Origin: JBLIOB01 sp047639575
GTDB taxonomy: Bacteria > Bacteroidota > Bacteroidia > Flavobacteriales_D > Parvicellaceae
Length of the DNA: 8,602 nucleotides
NCBI GenBank assembly: GCA_047639575.1
Contig: JBLIOB010000177.1
Coordinates: 1 to 8,602 of the forward strand
Reading direction: 5' to 3'
The notes under the pieces were generated by a model. The model did no database searches and was not told the origin of the DNA. It saw only the letters and a list, made by a program, of their open reading frames with translations. Both the position numbers and the translations under genes were made by a program. Of the stretch, positions 5,922 through 8,602 are shown one piece after another (position 1 is the first letter of the stretch; each line of letters starts with the position of its first letter).

Positions 5922-6745
5922 TGGAAGAGTTATACGAGTGGTTTGCCAGCTTACACCCAGTAGTTGCAGCCTTAGTCGCTACAACTTTTACATGGCTCGT
6001 TACAGCGGCAGGTGCGGCTTTAGTTTTCTTATTCAAGGAATTAAGAAGATCAGTATTAGATGGTATGCTTGGCTTTACTGGTGGAGTAATGGTCGCTGCC
6101 AGTTGCTTTGGATTACTTATTCCTGCAATTGATCAAGCCAAAGGCATGGGAATGACAAATGGCTGGGAAGTAATGCCTGCAGCCATTGGATTCTTGATTG
6201 GCGCTTTCTTCCTTTATGGACTAGACAAATTGACTCCTCACTTGCATATCAATTTTGGAGAGGACGAAAAAGAAGGAATTAAAACCGATTGGCATAGTAC
6301 CACCCTTTTAGTACTTGCAATTACCCTGCATAATATACCTGAAGGACTTGCAGTTGGTGTAATTTTTGGGGCCGCAGGAGGAGATGTTACTGAAATATCT
6401 ACAGCCGTGATTATAACTATTGGCATTGCGATTCAAAATTTTCCAGAAGGAATAGCCGTGGCTATGCCACTTAGAAGACAAGGAGTATCCCGTAAAAAGA
6501 GTTTTTTCTACGGTCAATTATCCGCAATTGTAGAACCGATTGCTGGGGTTATTGGCGCATGGGCAGTAACATCATTCGAACCAATTCTACCTTACGCATT
6601 GTCATTTGCGGCAGGTGCGATGATTTATGTTGTTGTAGAAGAGGTAATTCCAGAAACTCAAAGGGACAAATACACAGATATTGCTACGATGGGCTTTATA
6701 ATTGGATTTGTGTTGATGATGGTATTAGACGTTGTTCTAGGATAA
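5921..6745 (+). CDS. ZIP-family divalent metal transporter (GufA-type)
   Basis: 274 residues with about eight membrane segments. It should move divalent metal (Zn, Mn or Fe) into the cytoplasm across the inner membrane. Signature helices are TM4 with HNIPEGLAVG (137-146) and TM5 with QNFPEGIAVAMPL (172-184). Candidate metal-site residues, placed by comparison with the Bordetella ZIP structure, are His137, Asn138 and Glu141, Gln172, Asn173 and Glu176, and Glu205 in TM6. The Asp found at the Asn173 position in that structure is absent, so the two-metal centre is probably altered. Further acidic residues occur in TM7 (VVVEEVIPE, 237-245). The loop after TM3 has PHLH (106-109) and an acidic stretch, as in many ZIP loops. 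Coupling to the DtxR-family gene by a one-base overlap, with the operator ahead of both, suggests uptake repressed when the sensed metal is plentiful. Confidence 0.95.
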   Translation: MEELYEWFASLHPVVAALVATTFTWLVTAAGAALVFLFKELRRSVLDGMLGFTGGVMVAASCFGLLIPAIDQAKGMGMTNGWEVMPAAIGFLIGAFFLYGLDKLTPHLHINFGEDEKEGIKTDWHSTTLLVLAITLHNIPEGLAVGVIFGAAGGDVTEISTAVIITIGIAIQNFPEGIAVAMPLRRQGVSRKKSFFYGQLSAIVEPIAGVIGAWAVTSFEPILPYALSFAAGAMIYVVVEEVIPETQRDKYTDIATMGFIIGFVLMMVLDVVLG

Positions 6746-6769
6746 AACTGCAAATCTTCTGCCTTCCAA

Positions 6770-6800
6770 TTTGCTCGCCTTCCGTAATTCTTTAATTTAG
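6770..6800 (+). promoter_or_regulatory. Promoter of smpB
   Basis: TTTG (6770-6773), a 19-nt spacer and TAATTTAG (6793-6800) match the Bacteroidota promoter TTTG-N19-TAnnTTTG with one mismatch. The -7 element ends only six bases before the GTG at 6807, so transcription should begin at or within a base or two of the start codon and the mRNA would be nearly leaderless. A short direct repeat GCCTTCC (6761-6767 and 6777-6783) flanks the -33 element. Confidence 0.5.
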
Positions 6801-6806
6801 CTGACT

Positions 6807-7265
6807 GTGTCTCAACAAAAGATAAATATTAAAAATAAAAAAGCGCGTTTCGAGTATCTCATTCTAGATGAATTCGTAGCTGGAATGCAGCTTACGGGTA
6901 CCGAGATCAAGTCAATTCGAGAAGGAAAGGCTAGTATTGGTGAATCTTATTGCATTGTCCACAAAGAAGAAGCTTACCTCAGAAACTCCTATGTAGATGA
7001 ATACGAAAACGGAGGCCATTTCAATCACGAAGTACGTAGAGATAGAAAATTACTTTTGAACCGAACAGAAATTGACAAGATTAGTAAAAAATTGAAAACG
7101 AAGGGACTTACGCTAGTTGCCCTTAGTCTATTCATTAATGAAAAAGGGTTAGCAAAGTTAAGAATAGCATTAGCTCAAGGAAAGAAGTTACACGATAAGC
7201 GAGAAACGCTTAAGGATCGGGACAATAAAAGAACGTTGGATCGAATCAAAAAAGATTTCAGATAA
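6807..7265 (+). CDS. smpB: SsrA-binding protein SmpB
   Basis: 152 residues, the normal length. SmpB binds tmRNA and brings it to stalled ribosomes for trans-translation in the cytoplasm. The family's core is present throughout: NKKARFEYLILDEFVAGM (10-27), LTGTEIKSIREGKASIGESY (29-48), NSYVDEYENGGHFNHEVRRD (60-79), KLLLNRTEI, KGLTLVALSLF and LRIALAQGKKLHDKRETLKD (118-137), followed by the basic C-terminal tail NKRTLDRIKKDFR that is disordered until it enters the ribosome. The start is GTG: an in-frame TAG lies at 6798-6800 and the next Met is inside the conserved core, so no other common start works. The gene ends in tandem stops TAATAG (7263-7268). No tmRNA gene is visible beside it. It sits 61 nt after the transporter and has its own promoter match. 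Confidence 0.98.
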   Translation: MSQQKINIKNKKARFEYLILDEFVAGMQLTGTEIKSIREGKASIGESYCIVHKEEAYLRNSYVDEYENGGHFNHEVRRDRKLLLNRTEIDKISKKLKTKGLTLVALSLFINEKGLAKLRIALAQGKKLHDKRETLKDRDNKRTLDRIKKDFR

Positions 7266-7310
7266 TAGCCTTGCTAGACATACATTAAGTATTACTACTA
7301 GATTTTGTTT

Positions 7311-7504
7311 GCCTTTAAAACCCATCCAGGCTTTTAACCATTATACATTTCTGACAGCCAACAGAAAGCCTACCTTCCGTTACTTTCCCATCCTATAGAG
7401 AAGGCTGGCCTCGAACAATGATATTTGTTTTGACAATTACAACGGTCGGGATGGGCAATTAAATAAAAAAAAAGCCTGTTCATCAAAGATGAACAGGCTT
7501 TTTT
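7311..7504 (+). ncRNA. Candidate structured small RNA ending at the terminator
   Basis: The 256 nt between smpB and the barrel gene hold no credible protein gene. The part at 7321-7460 is about 44% GC, above the other intergenic stretches here. Complementary segments include TTTAA (7314-7318) with TTAAA (7459-7463), CCCATCC (7321-7327) with GGATGGG (7449-7455), TTTCTG (7348-7353) with CAGAAA (7362-7367), AGGCTTT (7328-7334) with AAAGCCT (7365-7371), and CCTTC (7373-7377) with GAAGG (7400-7404). Some are mutually exclusive. A second CCCATCC (7387-7393) could compete. A weak -7-like TAGATTTT occurs at 7299-7306 with TTG 25 nt upstream, longer than usual. A transcript of about 190 nt would end at the strong terminator. 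I cannot assign a known RNA family; the region could simply be a 3' untranslated stretch. Confidence 0.25.
7468..7504. terminator. Strong bidirectional intrinsic terminator
   Basis: A 17-bp perfect stem pairs 7468-7484 with 7488-7504 around a 3-nt AAA loop; the core is GCCTGTTCATC paired with GATGAACAGGC. The A-tract on the left and T-tract on the right make it work in both directions: for smpB or a small RNA on the plus strand (six T), and for the barrel gene on the minus strand, whose stop is 18 nt away and for which the T run is longer (about nine). Confidence 0.93.
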
Positions 7505-7521
7505 AATATTATTTCTACTTA

Positions 7522-8397
7522 CTAGAAGTGGAAAGTGATGTTTAATGATCCTACACCAGCTGCATTATTAGCGATGTCAGTATCAAGACCGAAACCGTTA
7601 GATTTGTTAGCCGTTTCGTCAACGATAGTACCAAGAGCAACACCGTCAGTACCTTCCCAAGTTTCAGAAGAAGATCCAGAAGAAACTCCTAATCCCCATC
7701 CTAGCTCAGCACCGATAGACATTTTAGCGAAGATAAAATATTCAGCTCCGATAAATCCTCTTAAACCTAATCCGAAAGATGAAGTTTTAGATTCTGTCAT
7801 TCTTGCACCATTACCATAAAATGGATCAACACCTGTGTTCGAACCAAAATCAGTAGTGAAACCTAAAGCTAAACCTGGAGCATCCAATGTGTTACCATAA
7901 GTATACTTGTCTCTAGTGTTAGCCATAGAGATGAACAATTCAGCACCATAGAAACCTTGAAGACGACCTTTACCTCTTCTCATTTCCATACCACCTGTAA
8001 CAACAACGTTAGTTGCTCCTTGAGATTGTACATCTTCAACCATTGTAGGTAACGCTGGCCAAACTGGCGCAGTTGTTACAGTCGATGATCCGATACTTGA
8101 AGTTGTTTTGTCTGAACCAAACCCAAGTCTAATTCCTACTCTATAAGCTGTAGTTGCATCAACGAACATTTTCCCTTTGATGTGCCATGCTTGATTTTGT
8201 GCATAGTTTACAGCAGGTGATGAAGCGTTACCGCCTAAAAATCCACCAGCGAAATCTAAAAACGGGGCAGCATCTAAAGTGATAGCCCAGTCATCAGCTT
8301 CTGGTAAAATAGTTTCTCCTTTTTTAGATGTTAAGTCTTGAGCAAAACAAGTCGCTCCAGCAAACATCGCAGCAAGTAAGATTACTTTCTTTTTCAT
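7522..8397 (-). CDS. Outer-membrane beta-barrel protein, probably abundant
   Basis: 291 residues. Residues 1-19 form a signal peptide (MKKK, hydrophobic stretch, CFA before Gln20). The mature part is glycine-rich with alternating hydrophobic and polar residues typical of barrel strands: WAITLDAAPFLDF (37-49), TTAYRVGIRLGFGS (82-95), LQGFYGAELFISM (146-158), FGLGLRGFIGAEYF (208-221) and AKMSIGAELGWGLGV (224-238). The last strand SLNITFHF ends in Phe, the usual signal for BAM-assisted insertion. Between the strands are long Ser/Thr/Gly-rich loops (about 96-130 and 240-280), likely surface-exposed. I do not recognise a named family, and transport, adhesion and structural roles are all possible. 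The repeated use of a few codons, the dedicated strong terminator, the perfect -7 element and the A-rich leader all suggest high expression. It appears to be transcribed alone. Confidence 0.87.
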   Translation of the reverse strand: MKKKVILLAAMFAGATCFAQDLTSKKGETILPEADDWAITLDAAPFLDFAGGFLGGNASSPAVNYAQNQAWHIKGKMFVDATTAYRVGIRLGFGSDKTTSSIGSSTVTTAPVWPALPTMVEDVQSQGATNVVVTGGMEMRRGKGRLQGFYGAELFISMANTRDKYTYGNTLDAPGLALGFTTDFGSNTGVDPFYGNGARMTESKTSSFGLGLRGFIGAEYFIFAKMSIGAELGWGLGVSSGSSSETWEGTDGVALGTIVDETANKSNGFGLDTDIANNAAGVGSLNITFHF

Positions 8398-8440
8398 AAT
8401 TGTTTATTTTAATTTAACGTTTTATTAAAATGTAATTAAC

Positions 8441-8448
8441 CAAATCTA
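8441..8448 (-). promoter_or_regulatory. -7 element of the barrel gene promoter
   Basis: The minus strand reads TAGATTTG here, a perfect TAnnTTTG. It lies 43 nt upstream of the ATG, giving an AT-rich leader of about 37 nt. No TTG or TTTG is present at the expected -33 distance; instead an inverted repeat (8454-8473) reaches into that position, so the promoter may depend on an activator or be controlled there. Confidence 0.5.
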
Positions 8449-8453
8449 ATAAT

Positions 8454-8473
8454 TAAATCGTGTATTCGATTTA
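8454..8473. repeat. Inverted repeat TAAATCG-N6-CGATTTA, possible operator
   Basis: Two perfect 7-bp arms (8454-8460 and 8467-8473) are separated by TGTATT. The repeat begins 6 nt upstream of the -7 element of the barrel gene and covers the spacer and part of the -33 position, the usual place for a repressor or activator dimer. No protein in the window is an obvious candidate for binding it. Confidence 0.45.
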
Positions 8474-8483
8474 GTGGTTATGC

Positions 8484-8513
8484 ACCTTGTCCACAGATAT
8501 CTGTTGACAAGGT
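8484..8513. repeat. 30-nt nearly perfect palindrome
   Basis: The arms are ACCTTGTC (8484-8491) and GACAAGGT (8506-8513) around ACAGATATCTGT (8493-8504); only the pair 8492/8505 (C opposite T) breaks the symmetry about 8498/8499. There is no T-tract on either side, so it is not an ordinary intrinsic terminator. It may be a protein-binding site or, if transcribed, a hairpin in a longer leader of the barrel mRNA. The arms contain DnaA-box-like 9-mers. Confidence 0.6.
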
Positions 8514-8514
8514 T

Positions 8515-8547
8515 AAAATTTATTTACAGTATTGCTCTTTACGCAAA
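8515..8547 (-). promoter_or_regulatory. Candidate distal promoter of the barrel gene
   Basis: On the minus strand TTTG (8547-8544), a 21-nt spacer and TAAATTTT (8522-8515) match TTTG-N17-23-TAnnTTTG with one mismatch at the final base. Transcription from it would start at about 8510, inside the 30-nt palindrome, so the mRNA would carry that stem-loop at its 5' end. The match is by eye and tentative. Confidence 0.3.
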
Positions 8548-8602
8548 ACTTGGACCGTTAACGAGACCATTCAAATTAAAGTTTCAAAAAAGATTAATTA
8601 AA

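Noticed and set aside
6761..6785. GCCTTCC direct repeat near the smpB promoter, with CCTTCCGT again at 7373-7380
   Set aside because: Short and only partly shared; too weak to call a regulatory repeat.
5815..6795. Several open frames of 60-80 codons overlapping the regulator and the ZIP transporter in other frames or on the minus strand
   Set aside because: Low-complexity or cysteine-rich nonsense compared with the strongly conserved genes in the same place; no starts or spacing that suggest translation.
7400..7460. tRNA or tmRNA gene suggested by CCTCGAAC near smpB
   Set aside because: No acceptor stem, anticodon arm or CCA end can be built on either strand, and the space is too small for a tmRNA with its tag-coding region.
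7535..7819. 94-codon open frame on the plus strand inside the barrel gene
   Set aside because: It is antisense to a convincing signal-peptide barrel protein and its product is Pro/Ser-rich without any family motif; it follows from the codon bias of the real gene.
8484..8513. Palindrome as a dif site or as an intrinsic terminator
   Set aside because: It lacks the XerC/XerD arm pattern with a 6-nt centre and has no T-tract on either strand.

Overview
The window looks like chromosomal DNA from a member of the Bacteroidota, probably a flavobacterium-like or cytophaga-like marine or environmental lineage. The reasons are an AT-rich sequence, almost no Shine-Dalgarno sequences, several upstream regions that fit the Bacteroidota promoter pattern (TTG/TTTG, 17-23 nt, TAnnTTTG), lipoproteins and an outer-membrane barrel with Bacteroidota-style signals, and protein families with typical Bacteroidota relatives. 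I see no insertion sequence, phage gene, CRISPR array, tRNA or rRNA.

Layout. (1) 1-1182, plus strand: the 3' end of kdsB (CMP-KDO synthetase) overlaps by ATGA a type I-beta DAHP synthase, so LPS-sugar activation and the first step of aromatic biosynthesis are translationally coupled. (2) 1244-2865, plus strand: a tight three-gene unit made of a secreted protein with beta-propeller-like repeats, a VOC-fold protein with a TTG start, and a secreted DUF1684 protein. (3) 2862-5069, minus strand: a PqiA-like membrane protein, then two small lipoproteins that look like distant paralogues. Its end meets unit 2 in a 4-nt overlap in which both stop codons share TTAA. (4) 5070-5246 is a divergent promoter region. 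It leads to a plus-strand metal unit: a DtxR/MntR-family regulator overlapping by one base a ZIP metal transporter. A perfect inverted repeat TTTAGA-N4-TCTAAA just upstream is very probably the regulator's own operator. (5) 6807-7265: smpB (trans-translation), with a GTG start and a good promoter match so close that the mRNA may be leaderless. (6) 7266-7521: about 250 nt without a protein gene, richer in GC than the other intergenic stretches, full of complementary segments, and ending in a strong bidirectional terminator; a small RNA gene is possible. (7) 7522-8397, minus strand: an outer-membrane beta-barrel protein, followed upstream by an unusual 205-nt regulatory region holding a perfect TAnnTTTG element, a 7-bp inverted repeat and a 30-nt nearly perfect palindrome.

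Most of the window is core or housekeeping chromosome, and I do not see a defence system or other multi-gene novelty. The best candidates for something undescribed are non-coding: the possible small RNA between smpB and the barrel gene, and the palindromic region upstream of the barrel gene. Among proteins, the three-repeat secreted protein, the lipoprotein pair and the divergent DAHP synthase deserve a closer look.
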